A stretch of DNA of 64,000 nt from Chryseobacterium sp. FH1 (GCF_000735135.1 NZ_JPLZ01000007.1:1-64000); one strand, 5' to 3'. Positions 17,087 through 26,315 are shown, counted from the first letter of the stretch. The notes: a model not told the origin generated them from the letters alone. Translations and numbers: made by a program.

Positions 17087-18355
17087 TTACATCTTTTTAA
17101 TTTCTTCCAAAGAATTTTTTTCTTTTCTGAGTTTTAGGAATTCTTGACAGTTGTTGTACATAAAATCTGAGGTATCGGCAGGTGTTTTCTCGTCAAGATA
17201 ATATTCCAAAACGCCTACATTATCATTCATCCAAGGGAAAAGATAGTAAGATAGTCCGCCTTTGTGGGATTTTTCTTTGTCAAAGTTCTGACCTTGAGGT
17301 GTTTTTGAAACGATGAAAAAACTTAATAAATAAAATACCGGTACACAGAAAACAGAAAGTGACATTGCTTTGTAAATTTTAGGCTGAGAGATTTTGATGT
17401 CAATCAATCCTTCGATAATGAAAAATACAAAAAACAAATAAGCGTTCAGGAAGAAAACGTAATTGTCGGAGACATTATATATAGTCGCAAATCCGAATGG
17501 AACTATAAAACTTAAAAGATAAAACAGATTTTGTGAATCTCTGAAAGTCTTTGCTTTTTTGAAAATGATGACAATTGCTGGTATAATAAAAATCCAAAAG
17601 TTATAAATCAAATAGCCAATTGCTACTGCAATGTCTTTTGCAAAGCCAGAAATAGATTTTTGCAAACTTCCTTCAACCCAATTTGAATTGCTGGAACCAT
17701 AAACGGAAGCTGTTTCATAGCCATTGAGATAAGCCAGAAAATACAGACCAAAAGCAAATACAAAAAAGATTGAAATGCTTGGTAATATATTGATTTTGAG
17801 ATTTTTAAATGAACTAAAACAGAGAATAAGCCAAGCCGGAATCAGCATCATATTTTGGACGTGAGCCCACAAAGACAATCCTAGAATCAAGCTTGCAAGA
17901 AATAGAAATTTAGAATTTTTAACTTCCAAAAACTTAATACTAAAATATATGTAAAGCGCAATCCAAAAGCTATTGAACGTATAAACCTCAATAATCTCCG
18001 TCTGTTTCCAAAACGTAAAACTAAAAGCAAAAATCAAAGTTCCAAGATAAGCCCAAATCTCTTTTCTGAACTTCAGTTTCAATCCAAAAAACAAAACCAC
18101 CAAAGTCAAAACCGAAAAAATCAGATTGAAAAACCGCGTGGCAGGAATAGAATCCAATCCAAAAACGTTTTTGAATCCAATCAATAAATTAGTGTAAAGA
18201 AACTTACCGAAAACTGTAGTATTATCTGTGAATTCATTGAGTTCTGCTATGTTCACAAAGCCTAAGGCATCACCAAAAGGCACTTTTGTAAAACTAAAAA
18301 ACCAGTAGAAGACAAACAGAAAACCAAAAAATAGGACTCGGTAAAGATGCTTCAT
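17087..18355 (-). CDS. Multi-TM GT-C-like membrane protein (DUF2723-like)
   Basis: 422 aa, about 10-11 TM helices. An early loop FGDALGFVNIAELNEF and the segment SFTFWKQTEIIEVYTFNSFW resemble the DUF2723/GT-C group, which transfers sugars from polyprenyl phosphate carriers. The C-terminus (about 345-422) is soluble. The catalytic residues cannot be assigned with certainty. The stop-to-start distance to the DUF2480 gene upstream is 6 bp, so they form one unit. Confidence 0.7.
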   Translation of the reverse strand: MKHLYRVLFFGFLFVFYWFFSFTKVPFGDALGFVNIAELNEFTDNTTVFGKFLYTNLLIGFKNVFGLDSIPATRFFNLIFSVLTLVVLFFGLKLKFRKEIWAYLGTLIFAFSFTFWKQTEIIEVYTFNSFWIALYIYFSIKFLEVKNSKFLFLASLILGLSLWAHVQNMMLIPAWLILCFSSFKNLKINILPSISIFFVFAFGLYFLAYLNGYETASVYGSSNSNWVEGSLQKSISGFAKDIAVAIGYLIYNFWIFIIPAIVIIFKKAKTFRDSQNLFYLLSFIVPFGFATIYNVSDNYVFFLNAYLFFVFFIIEGLIDIKISQPKIYKAMSLSVFCVPVFYLLSFFIVSKTPQGQNFDKEKSHKGGLSYYLFPWMNDNVGVLEYYLDEKTPADTSDFMYNNCQEFLKLRKEKNSLEEIKKM

Positions 18356-18361
18356 CCGAAA

Positions 18362-18871
18362 TTAATTTTTGAAAATCGGAACATTGCTACACGCTTCCCC
18401 AAACATCAAAGATTTCACCAGCGGTTTCAATTGTTCCACCAATTCCACGTACGCATTGTTCGGAATCGATTCGTCGCTACAACCCTTTACCAGAACACGT
18501 TTGTCTCTCAGTTCAGAGAAATCGTAGGTTTGAATCGCATTGTGCATTAGCAAAACTTCCAAATCCTCACGGTTTCCAAAAACCACTTTTTTCGCAGGGT
18601 CTGTAACTTTGGACGTTATTAGGAAGTAGGCCCACAACGGAATAATCACATCCTCAGAGCAATAGATGTAAACATAAGCGTCTCTATAAACCTCCGCATC
18701 GACGTTAGCAATTTTTTCACGGAAATCTTTTTCCTTCAAAATCATCCCTTCCCAAAGGAAATCCTTGATGTCGATTCCCAACCTTTTTCCCTTCGGATAC
18801 AGGTCGGTTATATCAAAATTCACCAATCCGCTATTTGCAACCTTATTCTTAATTTCAAATTCTTCTGACAT
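18362..18871 (-). CDS. DUF2480 family protein
   Basis: 169 aa, soluble, no signal peptide. The opening NKVANSGLVNFDITDLYPKGKR and the later KGCSDESIPNNAYVELVEQLKPLVKSLMFGEACSNVPIFK match what I know of the Bacteroidetes-specific DUF2480 family. The conserved cysteines (KGCSD and GEACSNVP) could bind metal. Function unknown. Confidence 0.8.
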   Translation of the reverse strand: MSEEFEIKNKVANSGLVNFDITDLYPKGKRLGIDIKDFLWEGMILKEKDFREKIANVDAEVYRDAYVYIYCSEDVIIPLWAYFLITSKVTDPAKKVVFGNREDLEVLLMHNAIQTYDFSELRDKRVLVKGCSDESIPNNAYVELVEQLKPLVKSLMFGEACSNVPIFKN

Positions 18872-18916
18872 TTTTCAAATTTTAGTAATTGTTAGGAGCT
18901 TAATCCCGCTAGTAGT

Positions 18917-19005
18917 TTATCCTGAGCAAAGTCGAAGGGCTATATCTTTTTTTGCCGAAGCTTTCCCCCAAGCAAAAAAAGGATGTCGCTACTATCGGGG
19001 CTATG
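18917..19005. repeat. Composite repeat: REP-like motif plus partial family A element
   Basis: First a TATCCTGAGCAAAGTCGAAGG motif (18919-18939). Then GGGCTATATCTTTTTTTGC (18937-18955), a spacer, GCAAAAAAAGGATGTCGC and TACTATC (about 18974-18999). The second part carries the central hairpin and one conserved flank of family A (copies at 4785 and 15961). It fills the gap between DUF2480 and lpxB. Confidence 0.6.
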
Positions 19006-19119
19006 GGTTTTGTCATCCAATCAAATTTTGTCAACAATTCCACTTTCCCAATTCTAATAAACCAAAATGATTTATTTTTGTTCAAAGTTAGGAATTTCAC
19101 AGAAAAAACTTAATTTTAA

Positions 19120-19157
19120 AAATCTATCATCCAATCTCTATTAATCTAAAATCTAAC
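19120..19157 (+). repeat. TCTA-rich tract in the lpxB leader
   Basis: AATCTATCATCCAATCTCTATTAATCTAAAATCTAACC ends 2 nt before the lpxB start. Same orientation relative to the gene as the tracts before aroC, the SDR gene and aspS. Confidence 0.55.
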
Positions 19158-19159
19158 CC

Positions 19160-20266
19160 TTGAAATATTACATTATTGCAGGCGAGGCTTCCGGCGATTT
19201 GCACGCTTCCAACCTGATGAAGGCCATCAAACTGAAAGACCCAAAAGCAGATTTCCGTTTTTGGGGTGGCGATTTGATGCAGAAGCAAGGCGGAACTATG
19301 GTCAAACATTACCGCGACTTGGCGTTTATGGGTTTTCTGGAAGTGGTTCAAAATCTAGGGACCATTCTCAATAATATCAAAATTTGCAAAAAAGACATTC
19401 AGGAATATAAACCAGATATGTTGATTTTGGTAGATTATCCAGGATTCAATTTGAGAATTGCGAAGTTTGCGAAAGATTTGGGAATCAAAGTGGTTTATTA
19501 TATTTCGCCACAACTTTGGGCTTGGAAGGAAGGTCGAGTGGAAACCATCCGGAAATATGTGGACGAAATGCTTGTCATTCTCCCATTCGAAAAGGATTTT
19601 TACAAGAAACACGACATAGAAACACATTTCGTAGGTCATCCGTTGCTTGATGCGATTGAAGGCTTGCAACCTGTTGATATTCAAAAATTTAAAGCGGAAA
19701 ACAATCTCAACGAAAAAGAAATCATCGCACTTTTGCCTGGTTCGAGGAAGCAGGAAGTCACAAAGATGCTGGAATTGATGTTGTCTGTAAGAAGTCATTT
19801 CACTGATTATCAATTCGTAATAGCTGGTGCGCCGAGCTTGGAAAAAGATTTCTATGAGCAATTTGTAGATGCTGATGTTCATTTCGTTTCCAACAAAACT
19901 TATGATTTGTTGAGATGTTCCAAAGGTGCTCTGGTAACGTCCGGAACCGCAACTTTGGAAACGGCTTTGCTCAATGTTCCAGAAGTCGTTTGCTACCGAG
20001 GAAGCCGAATTTCCTACGAAATTGGAAAACGGCTCATTAAAAATATCAAATATATTTCGCTCGTCAATCTGATTATGGACAAGGAAGTGGTGACGGAATT
20101 GATTCAAAATGAACTGAATACAACTAATTTAGTTAAAGAACTTAATAAAATACTCAAAACAGAAAAACGCGAACAAGTGTTGAATGACTACGAGATTTTA
20201 CGTTCAAAATTAGGCGGAAGTGGCGCGAGCAATAACGCATCGGAAATCATCGTAAACTTGAAATAA
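19160..20266 (+). CDS. lpxB: Lipid-A-disaccharide synthase
   Basis: 368 aa. Joins UDP-2,3-diacylglucosamine and lipid X to make the lipid A disaccharide at the inner face of the cytoplasmic membrane. Signatures: KYYIIAGEASGDLHASNLMKAI at the N-terminus, YISPQLWAWKEGR, FVGHPLLD and ALLPGSRKQEV. The conserved N-terminus begins exactly at the TTG at 19160, with no ATG nearby, so TTG is the likely start. The stop overlaps the next start (TAATG). Confidence 0.96.
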   Translation: MKYYIIAGEASGDLHASNLMKAIKLKDPKADFRFWGGDLMQKQGGTMVKHYRDLAFMGFLEVVQNLGTILNNIKICKKDIQEYKPDMLILVDYPGFNLRIAKFAKDLGIKVVYYISPQLWAWKEGRVETIRKYVDEMLVILPFEKDFYKKHDIETHFVGHPLLDAIEGLQPVDIQKFKAENNLNEKEIIALLPGSRKQEVTKMLELMLSVRSHFTDYQFVIAGAPSLEKDFYEQFVDADVHFVSNKTYDLLRCSKGALVTSGTATLETALLNVPEVVCYRGSRISYEIGKRLIKNIKYISLVNLIMDKEVVTELIQNELNTTNLVKELNKILKTEKREQVLNDYEILRSKLGGSGASNNASEIIVNLK

Positions 20267-20724
20267 TGGATAAAATCGAATTACAACTTCAAAAGATAGA
20301 ATCACTTTTATCCCAAATTGTCGTTACAAATGAGAAGGTTTCCAAAGCTTCGGTTGGTTGGCATCTCGAACATTTGTTGTTGATTCTGAACAGCAGTTTG
20401 AAAGGTTTAACGATGACGAATCCGAAAGATTACCATCCGAAATTTAGTTTGAAGAAATTTGTTTTCCTCAATTTTGGAATGATTCCAAGAGGAAAGATAC
20501 GCGCGCCAAAACAATTCATTCCATTAGAAGTCCCAACTCAGGAAAGTATTTTGAAACTGATTAATCTGGCAAAAGAAAGATTGAAAGCTGTGGAGAACCT
20601 TCCTGAAAAATCATTTATCACACATCCTTTTTTAGGCGATTTTGATAAGAAAACAACGCTTAGGTTTTTGTGGCTTCATAGCAATCACCATTTGAAAATT
20701 GTGGATGATATTTTGAGAAATTGA
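20266..20724 (+). CDS. DUF1569 (DinB-like four-helix) protein
   Basis: 152 aa, helical. Histidines in SVGWHLEHLLLIL and LWLHSNHHLKIVDDIL are spaced like the metal ligands of DinB/YfiT proteins, and the overall pattern fits DUF1569. It overlaps lpxB by the TAATG junction, suggesting co-translation, though no direct link to lipid A synthesis is known. Function unknown. Confidence 0.75.
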   Translation: MDKIELQLQKIESLLSQIVVTNEKVSKASVGWHLEHLLLILNSSLKGLTMTNPKDYHPKFSLKKFVFLNFGMIPRGKIRAPKQFIPLEVPTQESILKLINLAKERLKAVENLPEKSFITHPFLGDFDKKTTLRFLWLHSNHHLKIVDDILRN

Positions 20725-20802
20725 TTTTTTTTGACTTAATTTTAGTAGTAAATAATCTGGATTTTTTAAATTAATTTAGAAAAGCTTTAAAGATATTTAT
20801 AG

Positions 20803-20840
20803 TTTTTCTCGCAGATTTTGCAGATAAGGCAGATTTTTAT
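20803..20840 (+). repeat. Left inverted repeat of the GxxExxY cassette
   Basis: CTCGCAGATTTTGCAGATAAGGCAGATTTTT (20808-20838) matches the reverse complement of 21296-21326 with only two substitutions in the core (A/T and A/G). It lies 35 bp before the GxxExxY start. Confidence 0.75.
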
Positions 20841-20874
20841 GAATTTATTTTTAAATTTATAAAAACATAACATA

Positions 20875-21255
20875 ATGACTGAGAATGAGATTTCATATTT
20901 GGTTCGAAAAGCGATTTTCAATGTTTATAATGGGTTAGGTCCAGGTCTATTGGAGTCGGTTTATCATAAAGTGTTGGTGTATGAACTTGAGGATTTAGGA
21001 TTAGAGGTCAAATCTGAGTTGCCAGTTTCTGTGATTTATAATAATGTTGTTTTCGATTGTGAATTTAGAATAGATATTTTAGTTGAAGATAGCGTGATTG
21101 TGGAATTGAAATCTGTGAAAGAATTGGAGAATGTTCATTTCAAACAAGTCTCAACTTATTTAAAATTGTCAGATAAAAGACTGGGGATTTTGGTTAATTT
21201 TAATACAGATAATATTTTAGATTCTATAAAAAGAATAGTAAATAAGTTAGAATAA
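20875..21255 (+). CDS. GxxExxY family protein (PDDEXK-type nuclease fold)
   Basis: 126 aa. The signature GLGPGLLESVYHKVL gives the GxxExxY motif. A later FRIDILVEDSVIVELKSV carries D and ExK residues in the PDDEXK arrangement, then QVSTYLKLSDKRLGILVNFN. The family is sporadic across bacteria, often in several copies per genome, and its function is not established. Inverted near-identical repeats bracket the gene (20803-20840, 21260-21326), suggesting that gene and repeats move or are maintained together. Confidence 0.9.
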   Translation: MTENEISYLVRKAIFNVYNGLGPGLLESVYHKVLVYELEDLGLEVKSELPVSVIYNNVVFDCEFRIDILVEDSVIVELKSVKELENVHFKQVSTYLKLSDKRLGILVNFNTDNILDSIKRIVNKLE

Positions 21256-21259
21256 TTCT

Positions 21260-21326
21260 CTCGCTGATTCTGCATTTTGGCAGATTAATATGATGAAAAA
21301 TCTGCCCTATCTGCAAAATCAGCGAG
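21260..21326. repeat. Long imperfect palindrome after the GxxExxY gene
   Basis: Left arm CTCGCTGATTCTGCATTTTGGCAGATT (21260-21286), right arm AAATCTGCC..TGCAAAATCAGCGAG (21298-21326). About 27 bp per arm with few mismatches and an 11-nt loop. The right arm is the inverted counterpart of the copy at 20808. It could act as a cruciform/hairpin end or as a terminator, though no T-run follows directly. Confidence 0.8.
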
Positions 21327-21347
21327 AATAAAATACCACAGAAAGAC

Positions 21348-23141
21348 GTGAACAAACAACCTTTGCTCATTTTAGTAATCTGTCTCATACTTGGAATTCT
21401 TCTCCAAGAGTATTTGATTTTGAGCAAATTAACTGTTTTTAGTTTGTTGATTTTCGCCGGAATTTCTTTAATTTCAATCCTCATCAAAGCTCCATTTTTC
21501 CAGAAGACAAAATATTATTTTTTAGGTTTTTTCTTTTTCTCGATTGGAATTTTCATCCATTTTCAAAATTCTCACAAACCAGCAATTCCAACTTTAAAAG
21601 AAAAAGAAAATATTGTTTTTCAACTCAGCAAAAAACTGAATTCCAATGAAAAGAACAGAAGATATTTCGTTGAAATCTTAGCAATTCCTTCAAACGAAAT
21701 TAAAGATTTCTCTCCAATCAAAACAGTTCTCAGCATTCCGAAAGAACAGGAGCAATTGGATTTTGACCATTTTTATAATTCCGAAATTTACATTCATCAG
21801 CCAGAAAAAATTAACAATGATTTTCAGTTTGATTATAGAAAATATCTCGCAAGACAAGATGTCTTTCTGCAAGCTTATTTACCAAATGAAATTCTGAAAA
21901 CTGCGAAAACTGAAGTTTTCTTTCCGGATAAAATTCGACAAAAATGTCTTGATATTCTCAACAAAATTAATCAAACGCCACTTTCTCCAAAGATTCAGGA
22001 ATTTCTGAAAGGCATTATTTTGTCAGATAGAACTGAGATGGACAAAGAAACGGTCAACGATTTCAATCAAACTGGTTTGGTGCATTTGCTGGCGATTTCT
22101 GGCTCGCATATGGTGATTATTTTCTGGATGACTTTGTTTGTTTTGAATCAAATCATCCCTGTCAAGTTTCGGAAGCTTTCAATTATTCTCAGTCTAGCTT
22201 TGATTTGGGCTTTTGCTATTTTTATAGATTACGGAAGCTCTGTGATGCGGAGTTGTCTGATGATTTCGTGTTATTACGTGATGGTTTTGTTGCAACGGAA
22301 GTCGGATTTGTTGCATTCTCTGGCGTTGTCGGCCTTCATTCTTTTAATTGTCGATTCCAATCAGTTTTTCGATGTAGGATTTCAATTGAGTTATGTCGCG
22401 GTTTTGGGAATTTGGTGGTTGTCTGGACCGATTAAAAAGCTTTTTCGAAAACCAAGATATTGGCTGGAAGATTTCATTTACAGCATCACGGCGATGACTT
22501 TTTCTGCACAGATTGCGACTTTGCCATTGGCGATTTATTATTTCCATCAATTTTCGTTAGTGTCCATTTTTGCGAATTTGCTCATCATTCCACTTTCCGA
22601 AATTATCATTATCTCATCCTTGTTAATGGTAATTGCAATCGCTTTTGGAATGAAATATCTCTTGATATTTCAGATTTTCGATGCGTTTATCCTTTATGTC
22701 TTGAAAGCTATTCATTGGTTTTCCAGCTTCGAATCGTTGATGAATAAAAATATTCCGTTAAATATTTTGGAAGTCGGTGCTTTACTTTTGGGAATTTATT
22801 TCTTGAAATTTTTAATCAAAGATTTGTTTAATTTGAAATATCTGCTTCGATTCAGTTTTTGTCTTCTGTTGTTTTTCGGATTGAGAATCGGTTTTAATTA
22901 TTATAATTTTGAGAAAGAGGAAGTTCTTGTTCATCATTTTTATAAAGAAAAAATCATCAGCATTAAAAAGAAAAGTCAAATTGTTTTCTGGCTTAAGGAA
23001 AATAAAAATGAAGAGAAAATTAAAGATTTTGTGATAACTCCATATTTGATTTCTAGGCGAATTTCTGATTTTGAAATCAAATACTATCCTGAAGATTCTG
23101 AAGCTTTTGTGTTTGAAGGTAATAAATTTGAGTTAAAATAG
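21348..23141 (+). CDS. comEC: ComEC/Rec2-family competence protein
   Basis: 597 aa polytopic inner-membrane protein; in known systems ComEC forms the DNA uptake channel. The start is GTG at 21348 (MNKQPLLILVICLILGILLQ), right after the palindrome. The N-terminal DUF4131-like region is about 1-180. The Competence domain is about 195-480, with GLVHLLAISGSHMVII and SVMRSCLM. No C-terminal metallo-beta-lactamase domain is evident, which is common in Bacteroidetes. Confidence 0.9.
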   Translation: MNKQPLLILVICLILGILLQEYLILSKLTVFSLLIFAGISLISILIKAPFFQKTKYYFLGFFFFSIGIFIHFQNSHKPAIPTLKEKENIVFQLSKKLNSNEKNRRYFVEILAIPSNEIKDFSPIKTVLSIPKEQEQLDFDHFYNSEIYIHQPEKINNDFQFDYRKYLARQDVFLQAYLPNEILKTAKTEVFFPDKIRQKCLDILNKINQTPLSPKIQEFLKGIILSDRTEMDKETVNDFNQTGLVHLLAISGSHMVIIFWMTLFVLNQIIPVKFRKLSIILSLALIWAFAIFIDYGSSVMRSCLMISCYYVMVLLQRKSDLLHSLALSAFILLIVDSNQFFDVGFQLSYVAVLGIWWLSGPIKKLFRKPRYWLEDFIYSITAMTFSAQIATLPLAIYYFHQFSLVSIFANLLIIPLSEIIIISSLLMVIAIAFGMKYLLIFQIFDAFILYVLKAIHWFSSFESLMNKNIPLNILEVGALLLGIYFLKFLIKDLFNLKYLLRFSFCLLLFFGLRIGFNYYNFEKEEVLVHHFYKEKIISIKKKSQIVFWLKENKNEEKIKDFVITPYLISRRISDFEIKYYPEDSEAFVFEGNKFELK

Positions 23142-23180
23142 TTTTAATATTATAAAGACTTTAACCAATTCTTATATTTA

Positions 23181-23453
23181 ATGAAAGACAAAATTTTATT
23201 AATATCGTCAGTTTTATTGTTTACTATCGCGATGGTGATAGGTTTTCATCCAGGTGACTCGTCCAAACTTTTACTTTTTATTTTATTATTAATTTTTATT
23301 TGTGGATTAAGCATCTCCTTTATGGTCTTTGCATTGTCGAAAGAGAATTCTAAATCTGCCTTTTCAGAAAGCTTAAAATATTCTTTTGGGTTAAGTTCAT
23401 TAGTTTTGATTATTGGATATCTTGTTTTTTCTCTTTACCCAATAATTTTTTGA
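23181..23453 (+). CDS. Small membrane protein (90 aa), unrecognised
   Basis: Three predicted TM helices (about 5-20, 28-50 and 68-88) with a short Lys/Ser-rich loop (SKENSKSAFSESLKYS). No family recognised. The stop is 4 bp before the next gene, so the two are probably co-transcribed. Confidence 0.65.
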   Translation: MKDKILLISSVLLFTIAMVIGFHPGDSSKLLLFILLLIFICGLSISFMVFALSKENSKSAFSESLKYSFGLSSLVLIIGYLVFSLYPIIF

Positions 23454-23456
23454 TTG

Positions 23457-23840
23457 ATGAAAATCTTCTATAAAATACTAGCATCGGTCTTGCTGTTTTC
23501 ATCAATTTTTATGACATTTATGATGGGAGCTATTCTTACAAGTGAAGGTATAAATGTATTTTCACCTTACATTGATACGCAGTTTGCACCACAATATTCT
23601 CCGGAAAAGTTTGAATTGATAAAAGTGGGTCAATCCATAAAAGATGTTGAAGCCATCGTTGGAAAACCATTGCGAAAAACTATAGATTCTACAGTGCAGG
23701 AAACTCAATATTGGTACACGATGGACAGTAAATTACACTTTAACAAAAAAAGTGGGGATTTTGCTTGGTATGTGTCTATAGTATATTTTGACTCTGAGGG
23801 ATATGTTAAAAATATAGTTAAACAATGGGCTTATGATTAA
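23457..23840 (+). CDS. Small exported protein with a BamE/SmpA-like fold
   Basis: 127 aa from ATG 23457. The N-terminal hydrophobic segment (about 5-27) is a signal or anchor. The region ELIKVGQSIKDVEAIVGKPLRK resembles the I-xxGMT-xxEV-xxxLG-P motif of the SmpA/OmlA (BamE) fold, followed by a WYTMDSK strand. It lacks a lipobox cysteine. A structural role in the envelope is inferred weakly. Confidence 0.6.
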   Translation: MKIFYKILASVLLFSSIFMTFMMGAILTSEGINVFSPYIDTQFAPQYSPEKFELIKVGQSIKDVEAIVGKPLRKTIDSTVQETQYWYTMDSKLHFNKKSGDFAWYVSIVYFDSEGYVKNIVKQWAYD

Positions 23841-23868
23841 GCTTATGTATTTTGACTAATGAAACAAG

Positions 23869-23901
23869 AACCCTTTCAGAATTTCAAACTCTGAAAGGGT
23901 T
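23869..23901. terminator. Hairpin between convergent genes, likely terminator
   Basis: Perfect 12-bp stem AACCCTTTCAGA / TCTGAAAGGGTT with a 9-nt loop. The following T-run is poor on both strands. Confidence 0.6.
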
Positions 23902-23923
23902 AAATTGAAATATCATTAATTTC

Positions 23924-24943
23924 TTATCTCACTACTGGCGCTACTTTATCTCCAAATAATTCTATGGATTTCATCATCACATCGTGCGCCGGATCGCCCA
24001 CATCCATATGTCCGATGAATCTCGTCAAGCCAAATAATTCTTTCATTTCCGCTATCTTATCGGCTACTTCATTTGGACTTCCGATGAAGAGTGCGCCATC
24101 TTTGCTTCGTCCGCCTTCGTATTGGTCTTTGGTGTATGGCGCCCATCCACGGCTTCTGCCGATTCTGTCCATCTGAGATTTGTAATTGAAAAAATATTGG
24201 TCGATATCCTTTTGGTCGTCACTCACAAAAGAGTGAGAATGGATGGCGATCTGCATTTTGCTTTCGTCGTATCCCGCTCTTAGATATTCTTGTTTGTAAA
24301 AATCTATCAAGTTTTTGAACTGTCTTGGCATTCCGCCGATGATGGCAACTATTAGAGGTAAACCTAGTTTCGCTGCTCTCAAAACAGATTCCGGCGTTCC
24401 GCCAACTGCAATCCAGATTGGCAATTTCCCTTCGTTGTAAGCTCTTGGATAAACGGTTTGATTCTCCATTGGTCTTCTCAATATTCCACTCCAACTCACA
24501 TTTTCCTCGTTATTGATTTTCAATAATAGGTCCAATTTCTCTTCAAAAAGTTGATTGTAATCTGAGAGGTCATAACCGAAAAGCGGGAAAGATTCTATAA
24601 AACTTCCTCTTCCAACAAAAATCTCTGCGCGCCCTTTGGAAATCAAATCGATGGTGGAAAAGTTTTGATAAACTTTCACAGGTTCCGATGAACTCAAAAC
24701 CGTTACACCGCTTGCCAATTTGATGTTTTTCGTGATACTTGCCGCAGACGCCAACAAGATTTCTGGAGACGATACCGCATAATCTTCTCTGTGATGTTCG
24801 CCCATTGCGAAAACATCAAGTCCAACCTCATCCATCAGTTTTACCTGCTCAAGGATTTCGTTTAGTTTTACGCTTGCGTCTCTATATTTTCCGGTTTTGG
24901 TATCGAAAGAAACATCTCCGAACATTCCTATTCCTAATTCCAT
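23924..24943 (-). CDS. Luciferase-like (LLM class) flavin-dependent monooxygenase
   Basis: 339 aa TIM-barrel of the bacterial luciferase superfamily. MELGIGMFGDVSFD at the N-terminus, then VGLDVFAMGEHHREDYAVSSPEILLA (the typical GEHH), SSSEPVKVYQNFSTIDLIS and GRAEIFVGRGSF. This is the common LLM oxidoreductase of Bacteroidetes/Firmicutes; the substrate is unknown. Apparently monocistronic. Confidence 0.9.
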   Translation of the reverse strand: MELGIGMFGDVSFDTKTGKYRDASVKLNEILEQVKLMDEVGLDVFAMGEHHREDYAVSSPEILLASAASITKNIKLASGVTVLSSSEPVKVYQNFSTIDLISKGRAEIFVGRGSFIESFPLFGYDLSDYNQLFEEKLDLLLKINNEENVSWSGILRRPMENQTVYPRAYNEGKLPIWIAVGGTPESVLRAAKLGLPLIVAIIGGMPRQFKNLIDFYKQEYLRAGYDESKMQIAIHSHSFVSDDQKDIDQYFFNYKSQMDRIGRSRGWAPYTKDQYEGGRSKDGALFIGSPNEVADKIAEMKELFGLTRFIGHMDVGDPAHDVMMKSIELFGDKVAPVVR

Positions 24944-25064
24944 AATAATCTCATTTTTTGATAGTACAAATTTACAGCTTCAAGATTTGGCTGGCATTGA
25001 TGTAAGTTAACTATGGAATAGAGGTTAAAATTGATAATGATTTATAGAATGAAAAAATTAGTCT

Positions 25065-26138
25065 TTACGCTTTCTTTAATTTAAGAAATTGTTTTTCGAA
25101 AAGATGGTAAGAAAGATATGATAATAAAACGGTGGACGAGAATGATGATAAAATTACCACAAACCAATGCAGTTCGTACATTGCTCCGATTTTATTAAAA
25201 AGCTGGACGCATATTGCATGAATTAGATAAAGTCCGTAAGTGTATTTTCCCAATTGAGCCATGATTCCATTGTCTGAAATTTTGAAAGCATTTTTTTTTC
25301 CTAATGTTGACAAAATCATTACCGAAAACAATATCGCAAGAATGATAGAGCTTATTTTTTTATCTGTGATGATCGCGAAATTAGTAATCATAAAAATAAA
25401 TAACAAAGTAAAAACGGCAAAAGTATATTTATACAATACTGATATTTTCTCAGTTTTCTCAATTATTTCTTTATGAAAAACAAAAATATATGCGGGCACA
25501 GCTCCAAAAGCGAAATATTGAATATTACTAAGAATATCTAATGATGGGATGCCACGCTGTTCATAAATTATTCTAGAAATAAATGAAATTAAAATACAGA
25601 TGACAATGAGTTTCGGGATGTTCTTGATAGAGATAAAATAAAAAATCAATCCCCAAATTATATAAAAGTGTTCTTCTACACAGAGTGACCACATTACATT
25701 GATTGGCGAGACATTAGGCACCATATCTTTATACATCGCTACATAATTTTCTAGAAAAGTCATCGTAAAAATCCACCTTGGTTGATAACCTTCATTTGAA
25801 TAAGGAAGCTTTAAAGCAGAAAGGATAAATGGTGTACACATCGCAAATAAAACCATCGCGTAATAGAGTGGCCAAATTCTCAGGGTCCTTCTTAGAAAGA
25901 AATTCTTCAATCGTACTCTGTTTTGATTATTTAGCTTTTCTAGCAATAATATGTAGGTAATAAGAAATCCACTTAAAACAAAAAAGAAAGAAACACCAAT
26001 CTTGCCAGCTTTGGAAAAAGAATGTAAAAAATTACTCTCAGGAATTATGCAATGAGATAAGAAAACCAGCAAAAAAGATAAAAATCTCAGTGAATCGAAG
26101 GTGTGGAAATGTATTCTTTCTATTTTTACAATGCTCAT
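25065..26138 (-). CDS. Acyltransferase family 3 membrane protein
   Basis: 357 aa, about 10 TM helices. Signature elements of the acyltransferase_3/OafA family: FDSLRFLSFLLVFLSH near the N-terminus, KAGKIGVSFFFVLSGFLI, RRTLRIWPLYYAMVL, and MWSLCVEEHFYIIWG. It probably O-acylates a surface glycan or lipid. It stands apart from the polysaccharide locus that holds its relative at 53084. Confidence 0.9.
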   Translation of the reverse strand: MSIVKIERIHFHTFDSLRFLSFLLVFLSHCIIPESNFLHSFSKAGKIGVSFFFVLSGFLITYILLLEKLNNQNRVRLKNFFLRRTLRIWPLYYAMVLFAMCTPFILSALKLPYSNEGYQPRWIFTMTFLENYVAMYKDMVPNVSPINVMWSLCVEEHFYIIWGLIFYFISIKNIPKLIVICILISFISRIIYEQRGIPSLDILSNIQYFAFGAVPAYIFVFHKEIIEKTEKISVLYKYTFAVFTLLFIFMITNFAIITDKKISSIILAILFSVMILSTLGKKNAFKISDNGIMAQLGKYTYGLYLIHAICVQLFNKIGAMYELHWFVVILSSFSSTVLLSYLSYHLFEKQFLKLKKA

Positions 26139-26257
26139 TTTATTTTATCCTTGCTTAGAAATTTGTCTTTTGCGAAATTACTATTTTAATGTCATTTTTG
26201 TCATAAAATTGCGCGTCTGTAGTTAAATAATCTAAATTCTATGCATTGCAGTTAATC

Positions 26258-26285
26258 AAAAAGCCCCAGAAAAATCTGAGGCTAA
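26258..26285 (-). terminator. Terminator of the type IX cargo gene
   Basis: Minus-strand stem AGCCTCAGA / TCTGGGGCT with a 4-nt loop, followed by TTTTTGATT. Confidence 0.75.
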
Positions 26286-26315
26286 ATCAAAAACATTTAA
26301 AAGAAGAAAAAAGAT

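Noticed and set aside
19355-20107. 250-aa antisense frame opposite lpxB
   Set aside because: Shadow of lpxB; amino-acid content is typical of antisense translation.
20803-21326. Repeats around the GxxExxY gene considered as a CRISPR remnant
   Set aside because: Only two or three arms, in inverted orientation, with a gene rather than spacers between them.
23869-23901. Perfect palindrome considered as an attachment or operator site
   Set aside because: Its position between two converging gene ends makes a shared terminator the simpler reading.
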